From Catenovulum sp. 2E275 (GTDB lineage Bacteria; Pseudomonadota; Gammaproteobacteria; Enterobacterales; Alteromonadaceae): DNA of 57,126 nucleotides. Location of the stretch: positions 1 through 57,126 of the forward strand of contig NZ_JAOPFU010000027.1 in NCBI RefSeq assembly GCF_025515275.1, given 5' to 3'. Positions 38,538 to 46,709 of the stretch are shown here, piece after piece. The position numbers and the translations under genes were made by a program. Within the stretch, counting starts at the first letter, position 1. Every line of letters starts with the position of its first letter. The notes below the pieces were generated by a model. That model searched no databases and was not told the origin of the DNA. It saw nothing but the letters and a program-made list of their open reading frames with translations.

Positions 38538-38571
38538 GGTGCGGTTTCCCGATAATAAATGGGTACGCACC
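38538..38571 (+). terminator. Hairpin between cynS and channel gene
   Basis: GGTGCG (38538-38543) pairs with CGCACC (38566-38571), with an inner CCC/GGG pair, followed by a T-rich CGCTTTTACTTTT. A weak terminator or mRNA-stabilising element is likely. It implies that the next gene needs its own promoter, which is indeed present. Confidence 0.5.
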
Positions 38572-38648
38572 CGCTTTTACTTTTAAAAAGTTGATTAAAA
38601 AACCAAAATAAAGATAAAAATCATTTAAATACAATACCTTAAATTATT

Positions 38649-38664
38649 TGGCATTAGCTTTGCT
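38649..38664 (+). promoter_or_regulatory. Second sigma-54 promoter, for the formate/nitrite-type channel
   Basis: TGGCATTAGCTTTGCT has the GG and GC elements ten bases apart, a perfect TTGCT -12 box and TGGCA -24 box. The predicted start is near 38675, about 85 nt before the channel gene. I see no second inverted repeat here, so activation from the cynS-side enhancer or an unseen site is assumed. Confidence 0.75.
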
Positions 38665-38760
38665 ATTTCAACCTTGGGAATACAAGTTTGAGTAAAACTT
38701 TAAAACTAACCAGCCAAATACAAAGGCGTATTAAATTAATTATTTCAACGAGGAACAGAT

Positions 38761-39573
38761 ATGGCTTACATCGAACCCAGTGAATTTGTCACCAAAATGG
38801 TTGATTCTGGCGAACAAAAAGTATTTATGTCAACCAAAGATACTTTTATCCGTGCTTTTATGGCGGGCGCCATTTTAGGTTTAGCTGCAATTTTTGCAAT
38901 TACAGTTGCCATTAAAACCGGTAGTCCGTTAGTTGGCGCTGTGTTATTTCCGGTCGGTTTTATTATGTTGTATTTAATGAAATTTGACTTGTTAACCGGG
39001 GTGTTCACTTTGGTTCCGCTTTCATTAATTGATAAACGCCCCGGCGTTACTTTTGGTGGTTTAATGCGTAACTGGGGTTTGGTTTTTTGCGGTAACTTTG
39101 CTGGCGCTTTAACCACCGCCTTTTTTATGTCGTTTATTTTAACTTATGGTTATTCAATTGATGGGGGCGATATTGCCGCTAAAGTTAGTGCGATAGGGGA
39201 ATCCAGAACGGTTGGTTATCAGGAACATGGGATTGCCGGTTGGTTTACTATTTTTATCCGTGGCATGTTGTGTAACTGGATGGTATCAATGGGGGTTGTT
39301 GGTGCTATGATTTCAACTTCGGCGGGTGCTAAAATGGCCGCAATGTGGATGCCGGTTATGCTGTTCTTCTTTATGGGTTTTGAACACTCAATTGTAAATA
39401 TGTTTTTATTCCCATTCTCTATGATTATGGGTGGTGAGTTCACCGTAATGGATTATTTAATCTGGAACGAAATTCCAACCGCGTTAGGTAACTTAGTTGG
39501 TGGGTTTTTACTGGTTGGTTTACCTTTATATTTAACGCATGTGAGAACATCTCCAGAGCGTAAGTTAGCTTAA
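38761..39573 (+). CDS. Formate/nitrite transporter family channel (NirC/FocA type)
   Basis: A 270-residue pentameric-channel family protein with six membrane segments. The family signatures LMKFDLLTGVFTLVP, NWGLVFCGNFAGAL and MLCNWMVSMGV are present, as is GFEHSIVNMFLFP. The likely substrate is nitrite, formate or possibly cyanate itself, given the position behind cynS. CGAGGAACAGAT precedes the ATG. It has its own sigma-54 promoter and a terminator after it. Confidence 0.93.
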   Translation: MAYIEPSEFVTKMVDSGEQKVFMSTKDTFIRAFMAGAILGLAAIFAITVAIKTGSPLVGAVLFPVGFIMLYLMKFDLLTGVFTLVPLSLIDKRPGVTFGGLMRNWGLVFCGNFAGALTTAFFMSFILTYGYSIDGGDIAAKVSAIGESRTVGYQEHGIAGWFTIFIRGMLCNWMVSMGVVGAMISTSAGAKMAAMWMPVMLFFFMGFEHSIVNMFLFPFSMIMGGEFTVMDYLIWNEIPTALGNLVGGFLLVGLPLYLTHVRTSPERKLA

Positions 39574-39591
39574 TTTTTAAAATATTTCGTT

Positions 39592-39629
39592 AAAGCTCTG
39601 CCAGTTAATTTAACTCGCAGAGCTTTTTG
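39592..39629 (+). terminator. Terminator after channel gene
   Basis: AAAGCTCTGC (39592-39601) pairs with GCAGAGCTTT (39617-39626), followed by TTT. It lies between the channel gene and the phosphatase-kinase gene. Confidence 0.85.
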
Positions 39630-39664
39630 TTTTTTATAAGCAATAAATAAACATTTAGGCAATT

Positions 39665-41377
39665 ATGCAGCAAACTTTAATTTTATCGACAGCCAGTGCT
39701 ACCAGCAAAGGGGTTAAAGCGATTAATCAGGATTATCTTGGCCAGCATATTCCTAAAGAGCCGGTTGTTGCGATAAAAGGCGCATCTTTTATTATGGCTG
39801 ATGGCATTAGCTCAAGCTCGGTCAGCCAGCTTGCTAGTCAGGCTGCGGTACAAGCTTTTTTGGAAGATTATTATTGCACGCCAGATTTATGGAGTGTCGA
39901 AAGCTCGGTATTTAAGGTGCTTAAATCAATTAATACTTGGGTTTATGCGCAAACTCAAAATAGCCCGTATAAATATAATAAAGATAAAGGGTATGTTTGC
40001 ACTGTGAGTGTACTGGTTATCACTCCTGAGTGCGCTCATGTATTTAATGCCGGAGATACCCGAATTTATCAGTTACGGCAAGGTGAGTTAACTCAATTAA
40101 GCATAGATCACCGTAAATACGTTTCATCTGAGCAAAGTTATTTATCCAGAGGCTTAGGAATTAATCAATTAGTTGAAATTGATTATCAGCGAATAGATTT
40201 AGCTCAGGGTGATATTTTTATGTTGGCAACTGATGGTATTTATGAGTTTTTAACGCCGGATGAAATTAGCCATCACTTAAAGCAATCTACCCGATTACAA
40301 ACGAGCGCAGATGAGTTAATGGCAAAAGCGCTGAAAAATAGCAGCAATGATAATTTGAGCATTCAACTGGTAAAAGTAGAACAGTTAAACGCTAATCAAA
40401 TAGGATTTAAACCACTCGATATTAGCCAGCTTAATATGCCGCCTCAGCTTAACCCTCGGATGAAATTTGAGGGTTATCAAATTATTCGCCAGCTTTATAT
40501 TAGTAGTCGCAGCCATGTGTACCTTGCTCAAGATTTAGAAAATAATCAACAAGTGGCGCTAAAAATTCCCTCTACTGAACAAGCAAATGATTCGCTGTAT
40601 TTAGAGCGATTTATGCTCGAAGACTGGATTGCAAAACGGGTTAACCATGCCAATGTGGTGAGTGGCATTGTGAGCCAGCGGCAAAAAAAATATGCTTATT
40701 TAGTGACTGAATATATTGAAGGGCAAAATTTAGATCAATGGATGCGCGATAACCCTAAACCCAGCTTAAATCAAGTTCGTCATATTGTTAGCCAAATTGC
40801 AGATGGTTTGCAGGCATTTCATCGTCAAGAAATGGTGCATCAGGATCTGAGACCACAAAATATTATGATAGATAATCATAACACGGTAAAAATTATCGAT
40901 TTTGGCTCAACTTATATTGCCGGTGTGACGGAAGTTAACAGCGAAGAAATTACCCGAGGTACATTAAGGTATTCAGCACCCGAATATTTTTTAGGGCAGG
41001 CCGGTACCCAAAGGTCGGATATTTTTGCTTTAGCTGTCATCACTTACCAAATGCTGACAGGGGCGTTTCCTTATTCCAACCAAATTTCACAAGCCAAAAG
41101 CCGCTCAGCACAAAATAAATTTAGTTATAAAAGTTTAATTAGTGATGAATCCGAATGTCCTGCGTGGGTAGATGATGCGTTAAAAAAAGCCTTACAAATT
41201 GACCCGTGGAAACGTTACAGCGAGTTATCTGAATTTGTATTTGATTTACATCATCCAAATAAACATTTTTTAGCACGTAGTAAACCGCCTTTAATTGAAA
41301 GAGACCCTGTCATGTTCTGGCAGAGCATCAGTGTAATTTTAACGGTTGTATTAATCGCTCAGTTTTATTGGGGATAA
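39665..41377 (+). CDS. Bifunctional PP2C phosphatase - Ser/Thr kinase, tail-anchored
   Basis: A 570-residue fusion. The N-terminal PP2C domain (about 1-240) has NQD at 21-23, ADG at 45-47, GDTR at 130-133, LATDG and SNDN, all metal-binding positions. A eukaryotic-type kinase domain (about 268-530) has the ATP lysine K300 in VALK, the catalytic loop HQDLRPQN (D394), DFG at 412-414 and APE at 438-440. The last 20 residues form a membrane anchor. Such fusions are known next to nitrogen-assimilation genes in pseudomonads, consistent with this context. The targets are unknown; the nearby channel is one candidate. Confidence 0.93.
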   Translation: MQQTLILSTASATSKGVKAINQDYLGQHIPKEPVVAIKGASFIMADGISSSSVSQLASQAAVQAFLEDYYCTPDLWSVESSVFKVLKSINTWVYAQTQNSPYKYNKDKGYVCTVSVLVITPECAHVFNAGDTRIYQLRQGELTQLSIDHRKYVSSEQSYLSRGLGINQLVEIDYQRIDLAQGDIFMLATDGIYEFLTPDEISHHLKQSTRLQTSADELMAKALKNSSNDNLSIQLVKVEQLNANQIGFKPLDISQLNMPPQLNPRMKFEGYQIIRQLYISSRSHVYLAQDLENNQQVALKIPSTEQANDSLYLERFMLEDWIAKRVNHANVVSGIVSQRQKKYAYLVTEYIEGQNLDQWMRDNPKPSLNQVRHIVSQIADGLQAFHRQEMVHQDLRPQNIMIDNHNTVKIIDFGSTYIAGVTEVNSEEITRGTLRYSAPEYFLGQAGTQRSDIFALAVITYQMLTGAFPYSNQISQAKSRSAQNKFSYKSLISDESECPAWVDDALKKALQIDPWKRYSELSEFVFDLHHPNKHFLARSKPPLIERDPVMFWQSISVILTVVLIAQFYWG

Positions 41378-41452
41378 TGGCTATATAAAAATTGGCTAGT
41401 ACCTAAAGAAGAAAAGGGAGAAAAGCAAAACAAGAACTAAACAGATAAAGCA

Positions 41453-41485
41453 AAATAGAAAAGTAAGCCTGTTACTTTTCTATTT
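41453..41485. terminator. Bidirectional terminator, kinase / dmeF
   Basis: A perfect 14-bp stem AAATAGAAAAGTAA / TTACTTTTCTATTT with a 5-nt loop between convergent genes. It is AT-rich, so its strength is uncertain. Confidence 0.75.
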
Positions 41486-41512
41486 AACTTGCGCTGTCTG
41501 CGTTTTTAAATA

Positions 41513-42493
41513 TCAGGCTTGGCGATTAAATTGGATCTCAACTGTCGCGTGAGAAATTTTAGGCAGTGCTTGTTTCAGATATGTTTTTACCTGCTCAACG
41601 GTTACACTGGAATCCGTCTTTGCTTGTAGTGAAACAATTAACGCATTATGTTTATCCGCCAATCGCCAAATATGAAAATCTGTCACTTGTGCATCAAACT
41701 GTTTAGCTAAACGGGTTTTTATTTCATCACTTGCTTCTAATTCAACTGCTTTATCCAGCAAGGTTTCACTGGTTTGGCAAACCAAGTTATAAGCCCATTT
41801 TAAAATGATCAAACCACCGATTATGCCCATAACCGCATCCATCCAGATAATATTAAAATATTTACCGGCTAATAAAGCTAAAATGGCTAGGATGGAGGTA
41901 AGTGCATCCGCTAATACATGAAAATAAGCCGCTTTTAAATTATGGTCGTGACCATGGTGGTGTGAATGTTCATGATGATGATCATTATGGCCATGTTGAT
42001 GTGAATGAGCATCATGATGGTGATGATCGTCATGTAAAATAAATACCGAAGCAATATTAACCAGCAAACCGATAATCGCTACTCCAATTGCTTCATTAAA
42101 ATGAATCGCATTTGGATTGATTATTCGCTCAATTGATTCAGCTGCCATCAATAGCGCAACAATTGCTAAACCAATCGCACTGGCAAATCCACCTAACGCG
42201 GTCACTTTTCCAGTACCAAAGCTAAAGGCTTGATTACTTTTATGTTTATTAGCGTACCAATAAGTAAATAATGTGATAGTAAATGCGGCTGCATGTGTGC
42301 TCATGTGCCAGCCGTCAGCTAGTAGGGCCATTGAGCCAGACCAAAGCCCAACCCCAATTTCAACGACCATAGTGACTAAAGTTAAAATCAAGACCAGCCA
42401 GACTTTTTTGCCTTGTTTATCATGATCTTGATGAAAGTGGCTCTGATGAATGCAGTTAATTGATTCATTTGGTGAGTGATGTGGTTGCGACAT
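41513..42493 (-). CDS. dmeF: CDF cation efflux protein, DmeF type
   Basis: A 326-residue cation diffusion facilitator with six membrane segments and a C-terminal cytoplasmic domain. A long cytoplasmic His-rich loop (for example HGHNDHHHEHSHHHGHDH) sits between segments 4 and 5, as in DmeF (Co/Ni) and ZitB/CzcD (Zn). The HMSTHAAAF and HVLADALTS transport-site helices are intact. I chose the ATG at 42493; the frame runs upstream over the operator to a TTG/ATG region that is unlikely to be translated. It is divergent from an RcnR/DmeR-like regulator, which favours Co/Ni export. Confidence 0.9.
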   Translation of the reverse strand: MSQPHHSPNESINCIHQSHFHQDHDKQGKKVWLVLILTLVTMVVEIGVGLWSGSMALLADGWHMSTHAAAFTITLFTYWYANKHKSNQAFSFGTGKVTALGGFASAIGLAIVALLMAAESIERIINPNAIHFNEAIGVAIIGLLVNIASVFILHDDHHHHDAHSHQHGHNDHHHEHSHHHGHDHNLKAAYFHVLADALTSILAILALLAGKYFNIIWMDAVMGIIGGLIILKWAYNLVCQTSETLLDKAVELEASDEIKTRLAKQFDAQVTDFHIWRLADKHNALIVSLQAKTDSSVTVEQVKTYLKQALPKISHATVEIQFNRQA

Positions 42494-42534
42494 AAGTTTA
42501 ATTTTGTACCTTGCATAAAATATTTTCATAAATA

Positions 42535-42549
42535 TACTATACCCCAGTA
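42535..42549. promoter_or_regulatory. RcnR/DmeR-type operator
   Basis: Read on the minus strand the site is TACTGGGGTATAGTA: TACT and AGTA arms around a G-tract, the arrangement of RcnR-type operators (TACT-G6-N-AGTA), but with four G instead of six. It lies between the divergent dmeF and regulator genes, 40-60 bp from either start. Confidence 0.7.
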
Positions 42550-42574
42550 TAGAATAAATCAATCCGGAATCTAA

Positions 42575-42859
42575 ATGGCACATACTATTCATAATAAAAA
42601 GTTATTAACCCGTATTCGTAAAATAAAAGGGCAGGCGCAAGGGCTGGAAAAAATGTTAACGCAGGAATCAGATGAAACGGCTGATTGTATGAAAGTATTA
42701 CAACAAATTGCCGCATTAAAAGGGGCGGTTAATGGATTAATGATGGAAGTATTAGAAGATCATTTACGTGAACATTTAGGGGTTGTAGAACTTTCTGAAC
42801 AACAAAGAGCGCAGGAACTTGACCAAGTTATCAATGTTTTAAAAACCTATGTAAAATAA
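42575..42859 (+). CDS. Metal-sensing repressor, RcnR/DmeR (CsoR/RcnR family)
   Basis: A 94-residue all-helical CsoR/RcnR-family repressor. It starts MAHTIHNK with His3, has Cys in the ETADCMKVLQQIAA helix, and His residues in DHLREHLG, giving the H-C-H-H fingerprint of Ni/Co-sensing RcnR. It would release DNA on binding Co or Ni and derepress dmeF. GGA lies eight bases before the ATG. The 52-bp gap to the glutaredoxin fusion suggests a shared transcript. Confidence 0.92.
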   Translation: MAHTIHNKKLLTRIRKIKGQAQGLEKMLTQESDETADCMKVLQQIAALKGAVNGLMMEVLEDHLREHLGVVELSEQQRAQELDQVINVLKTYVK

Positions 42860-42911
42860 TATTTTATTGGGATAAACTCAGCCAAGTTTTCTTCAAAAGG
42901 GCTGAGAAGCT

Positions 42912-43601
42912 GTGCAGGCTCAAAACCGTATTTACCGAAAAAAAATGTGTCCGTGGGGACAAAAAGCAGTTCAGTTGCTTGATCAACATCAAGTAAGTTA
43001 TCAGGATCATTTATTTGATTCCAAAGATGAAGAGCTGCAATTTAAAAAAGAATTATCGGTTACCACCACACCTCAAATTTTTATTGATGGCAAACATATT
43101 GGCGGATACAGAGAGCTACAGCGATATTTTAATGCACCAATTGAACACGGCGAAAATCAAACCCAATATTTAAGTTTAGTGATTTTGCTCGGGTTTTCGG
43201 GTTTATTAAGTTTTGTATTAGGATTAGGGTTAAAAGGCTTTTTAGGGATAGGATTAAGCTTATTTGCGACCTTAAAATTAATGGATCTGAAAGCGTTTGT
43301 CTTTAGATTTAAGCAATACGATATGATTGCCAAAAAGCTGCCTGCTTATGGTTTTATTTTTCCTTTCATTCAACTCATTGCCGGATTTGCAATATTAGCC
43401 GGGCTATTTCACCCGGTTATTTGTATCATTGCTATATTATTTGGATTACTTGGCATTGGCAGCATTGTTAAAAGTTTATTTATAGATAAACACAGATTTA
43501 ATTGCGGCAGTGTCGGCGGGCATTATCCTTTGCCGCTGAGTATTTTAAGTTTTGTTGAACCTTTATTACTCCTGATCCCATGCGGATTATTTTTGGTTTA
43601 A
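42912..43601 (+). CDS. Glutaredoxin-like domain fused to MauE/DoxX-like membrane domain
   Basis: A 229-residue fusion. The N-terminal glutaredoxin-like domain (about 1-75) has CPWG at 13-16, a single thiol where classic glutaredoxins have CPYC, plus the TTPQIFIDGKHIGG cis-proline/glutathione segment. Four membrane helices follow (about 88-229), resembling MauE/DoxX-like proteins. The start is GTG at 42912; the ribosome-binding site is weak. It follows the RcnR-like gene closely. Role unknown; thiol redox at the membrane is inferred. Confidence 0.8.
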   Translation: MQAQNRIYRKKMCPWGQKAVQLLDQHQVSYQDHLFDSKDEELQFKKELSVTTTPQIFIDGKHIGGYRELQRYFNAPIEHGENQTQYLSLVILLGFSGLLSFVLGLGLKGFLGIGLSLFATLKLMDLKAFVFRFKQYDMIAKKLPAYGFIFPFIQLIAGFAILAGLFHPVICIIAILFGLLGIGSIVKSLFIDKHRFNCGSVGGHYPLPLSILSFVEPLLLLIPCGLFLV

Positions 43602-44462
43602 CGATTCCCGCAAATACTCAATGGCGATTTTAGCTTTAGATTGCAAAGGCCATTCAGAGCGGTAAATTAACCAAATGGTATCAACCACAGCTCGATCCTG
43701 ATTAAGCACTTTAATTTTGGTTTGATCATTAAAGGCTTCTCTGGCGTATCTTGGTAATACAGTAAAACCAAAACCGCGAGCGACCGGTTCTAAAATTAAA
43801 CTAATTTGATTACTAAAGCCGCTAACCGGTAGCTCAGACAAAGAATAACTTTCACTACATAAACGGCTGCATAAGCGGCTTAACATCGCTTTACCATCGG
43901 GGTGATCAATAAAACCTAATTCAGATAAACTGGGCCAATCATTACCCTGAAAGTTTGCAGGCACAATCAGCTCCAGTTCTTCTTTACAAAAGGCTTCTGA
44001 TTTTATTTTAGGGTCGTCCGGTTTGGTGCCGGTTAAACCAAAATCAACTTGATTCGTAAGTACTTTTTCTAATACATCTTGGTCGGGAGCAAAACGGTTA
44101 TGTATTTGAATTGTCGGATTATTTTGCTGGAAATTTAACATTAAAGGATAAAGTCTCAGGCCAATACTCCCCGGACAACTAAACGTAATTGCCCCACTAA
44201 TCTCAGACGATTCAGACATTCTGACATTTAATTTATTATTAACCTGAATTAACTCCATACAATATTCAAGCAAAATACTCCCTCTGGGGGTGAGTTCTAT
44301 TTTCCTGCTTTGCCTGAGTAGCAGTTCACCAAAGTTTTTTTCTAAATGCCGAATATGCTGACTCACTGCCGCTTGGGTAATATTGAGTTGCTCAGCTGCT
44401 TTGGTAAAGCTTTTAATTTCACATACTTTTCTGAATGTTTTCAGCCATAAAGGATTAATCAT
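43587..44462 (-). CDS. LysR-family transcriptional regulator
   Basis: A 291-residue LysR-type regulator. The N-terminal winged HTH contains SFTKAAEQLNITQAAVSQHI. The effector-binding domain follows from about residue 90. It is divergent from the iron gene cluster at 44.6 kb and its end overlaps the glutaredoxin-fusion gene by 15 bp. Its targets are unknown; divergent placement suggests it may affect the neighbouring iron genes. Confidence 0.93.
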   Translation of the reverse strand: MINPLWLKTFRKVCEIKSFTKAAEQLNITQAAVSQHIRHLEKNFGELLLRQSRKIELTPRGSILLEYCMELIQVNNKLNVRMSESSEISGAITFSCPGSIGLRLYPLMLNFQQNNPTIQIHNRFAPDQDVLEKVLTNQVDFGLTGTKPDDPKIKSEAFCKEELELIVPANFQGNDWPSLSELGFIDHPDGKAMLSRLCSRLCSESYSLSELPVSGFSNQISLILEPVARGFGFTVLPRYAREAFNDQTKIKVLNQDRAVVDTIWLIYRSEWPLQSKAKIAIEYLRESLNQK

Positions 44463-44537
44463 AATAATTTTTTATGAAACAGATAATCAATAATGTATTT
44501 ATCTTATGACGAATGCGGAATAAAATGCAATCAAAAC

Positions 44538-44552
44538 TGATAACCATTATCA
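44538..44552. promoter_or_regulatory. Fur-box-like site 1
   Basis: TGATAACCATTATCA fits the Fur 7-1-7 inverted repeat TGATAATNATTATCA with one mismatch. It lies about 65 bp before the PepSY/DUF2271 gene, in the divergent region with the LysR gene. It is the likely site of iron repression of the iron block. Confidence 0.8.
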
Positions 44553-44617
44553 TTTGTGTCCTTGTCGGAATTACATTAAAATAGTGCTCCAATCTATTGT
44601 TTACGGATTTATATAAA

Positions 44618-45664
44618 GTGAGTTTTAAATTACCCCGTAGTGTGAATGCTAAAAATTTACACTGGATTAGTTCTGCAATTTGTCTGATAGGTATGGTGCT
44701 ATTTTCGGTTACTGGGATAACGCTGAATCATGCAGCCGATATTGAAGGCAAGCCAGTTGTTACACAACTAGAGGCACAATTACCACAAGCTTTGTTAACT
44801 CAACTTAAAAAGCAAAATTTATCACAAGGTTTTTTAACTTGGTATGAGCAAACAACAGGTAAAAACTTGCCAACAGATGTAGCACCACAGTGGAGTGATT
44901 ATGAGCTTTATATTGCAATGCCAAGAGCCGGAGGCGATAAGTGGCTAACAGTAGATCTGGAAACGGGTGACTTCTATCAGGAAGCAACTAACAGAGGCGC
45001 TATCGCTTATTTAAACGATCTGCATAAAGGTCGTAATACAAATTTAATATGGAGGTGGTTTATCGATATTTTTGCTCTGGCCTGTATTTTCTTTTCTGTA
45101 ACAGGCTTAATTTTATTAAAACGCTATGCAAAAGGGCGCAAGTCTACTTGGCCACTGGTTTTATCCGGTTTATTTATTCCGGCTATTTTATTAGTGCCAA
45201 GCTGTGCTCATGCAAATGAAATTCAAGTGACTATCCCAAGACTAAATGTTGCAGAATATCACGCACCTTATGTAGCGGTTTGGGTTGCAAATGAACAACA
45301 AAAACGCGTTTTAGACATTGCGGTTTGGTATGACTACCAAATGAAAAATGACGAAGGGGAAAAATGGCTTAAAGATTTACGTTTATGGTGGCGTAAAAGT
45401 GGTCGTGGTTTAGATTTGCCAATTGACGGTTTAACTGGCGCAACTCGCAGACCAGGCACCGCCAGCATTAATTTAACGCCATTTAAAACTCAATTAGCCG
45501 AATTACCCGCCGGTAAATACTTTTTATACGCTGAAGCTGCACGTGAATTAGGTGGTCGTGAAGCCATTAGCGTTGAATTTAGTTTGCCAATTACTCAATC
45601 ACAAACATTAACTGTTTCAGGCAAACGTGAACTGGACGAACTAAAACTTATTTTGGAGCCATAA
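44618..45664 (+). CDS. PepSY-associated membrane protein with DUF2271 domain
   Basis: A 348-residue protein from GTG (44618), which has GGA ten bases upstream; a TTG at 44597 would add seven residues. A PepSY-type part has membrane helices at about 20-40 and 145-170 (VTGLILLKRYAKGRK), with a further hydrophobic segment near 185. The C-terminal DUF2271 domain contains PYVAVWVANEQQKRVLDIAVWY. It is linked to the following DUF4198 gene with a 1-bp gap. It is probably a membrane and periplasmic accessory of iron uptake; its biochemical role is unknown. Confidence 0.85.
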   Translation: MSFKLPRSVNAKNLHWISSAICLIGMVLFSVTGITLNHAADIEGKPVVTQLEAQLPQALLTQLKKQNLSQGFLTWYEQTTGKNLPTDVAPQWSDYELYIAMPRAGGDKWLTVDLETGDFYQEATNRGAIAYLNDLHKGRNTNLIWRWFIDIFALACIFFSVTGLILLKRYAKGRKSTWPLVLSGLFIPAILLVPSCAHANEIQVTIPRLNVAEYHAPYVAVWVANEQQKRVLDIAVWYDYQMKNDEGEKWLKDLRLWWRKSGRGLDLPIDGLTGATRRPGTASINLTPFKTQLAELPAGKYFLYAEAARELGGREAISVEFSLPITQSQTLTVSGKRELDELKLILEP

Positions 45665-45665
45665 C

Positions 45666-46496
45666 ATGAAAAATAAAATGATAAAAAGCTTAGTAGCAGC
45701 CTCTTTGGCTGTTGGTTTATTACAATCAAATATCGCTAATGCGCACCGTGTTTGGATTAAACCAAGTACAACTGTTGTTTCTGGTGAGTCTGAGTGGGTT
45801 ACCTTTGATGCCGCCGTGGCTAATGTTATCTTTTTTGCTGATCACTTTCCGCTTGGATTAAATTATCTAAAAGCGCTTTCGCCATCAGGCAAAGAAGTAG
45901 AATTACAAAATGCCGCTAAATTGAAATACCGCAGCGTGTTTGATTTAGAGTTAACCGAGCAGGGAACTTATCAGGTGTTTGGTGCAAGCCAAAGTTTAAC
46001 TGCATCATGGAAAGATGATGAAGGTAAACGCCAACGCTGGCCGGGTCGTGGTGAAGTTGGCACTATCGAAGGGTTTAACAAATCAGTTCCAAAAAATGCA
46101 ACAGACTTAAAAGTGGTTGAGTCTTCTCGCCGTATAGAAGTATTTGTCACTTTAGGTGAGCCATCTACCATTAAATCAACCGGTAAAGGGATTGAGTTAA
46201 ATGCAAAAACGCATCCTACCGATTTATACGTGGGTGAAGCAGCTCAATTTCAATTTGTTTTAGACGGTAAGCCAATCAGTGGCGGTGACATTGTTATTGT
46301 TAAAGATGGTGAAAAATATCGTAACGACAGTAAAGCTTTAAAAATTAAAACAGACGATAAAGGTAACTTTGAAGTTAACTTTAAAGAAGCTGGTTTATAT
46401 TGGTTAGAACTTGAATACTCAGATGATAAAGCTGCTGCACCAGCACAAGAACGAAGTGCAAGTTACTCGGCAGTATTTGAAGTTCAGGCTATTTAA
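45666..46496 (+). CDS. DUF4198 periplasmic protein
   Basis: A 276-residue protein with a signal peptide (about 1-26, ending IANAHRVW). The mature protein starts with the His-containing HRVWIKPS segment typical of DUF4198 and has a two-domain beta architecture. DUF4198 proteins occur beside TonB receptors and metal transporters. It lies one base after the DUF2271 gene and upstream of the FepA-type receptor. The function is unknown; binding a metal or a carrier in the periplasm is a reasonable inference. Confidence 0.85.
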   Translation: MKNKMIKSLVAASLAVGLLQSNIANAHRVWIKPSTTVVSGESEWVTFDAAVANVIFFADHFPLGLNYLKALSPSGKEVELQNAAKLKYRSVFDLELTEQGTYQVFGASQSLTASWKDDEGKRQRWPGRGEVGTIEGFNKSVPKNATDLKVVESSRRIEVFVTLGEPSTIKSTGKGIELNAKTHPTDLYVGEAAQFQFVLDGKPISGGDIVIVKDGEKYRNDSKALKIKTDDKGNFEVNFKEAGLYWLELEYSDDKAAAPAQERSASYSAVFEVQAI

Positions 46497-46640
46497 TTTT
46501 TAATTAATCGCCAACAGAAGCTGATTTATCTTTCAGCAGGTTTATTGATATGTTGAGCTAAATATTGGGATTAATTTTTAATATTGAGTTTAGAAAATTG
46601 GCTTCTGTTATTTATTTAAAATAAAAAAAACACTACAAGT

Positions 46641-46659
46641 GATAATGCTTATTATTTGC
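46641..46659. promoter_or_regulatory. Fur-box-like site 2
   Basis: GATAATGCTTATTATTTGC matches the 19-bp Fur consensus at 14 positions, including the first seven. It is about 50 bp upstream of the receptor gene, so the receptor probably has its own iron-repressed promoter in addition to any read-through. Confidence 0.75.
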
Positions 46660-46709
46660 CTTTATCTTTGTTTTGGTGTTTTGTTTTCACGCGCAACTAG
46701 GAAATATGA

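Noticed and set aside
41940-42030. Short CAT/ATG-rich repeats
   Set aside because: They encode the His-rich cytoplasmic loop of the DmeF-type exporter, typical of the family.
44597-44617. TTG start for the PepSY/DUF2271 gene
   Set aside because: No ribosome-binding site; the GTG at 44618 has GGA at usable distance.
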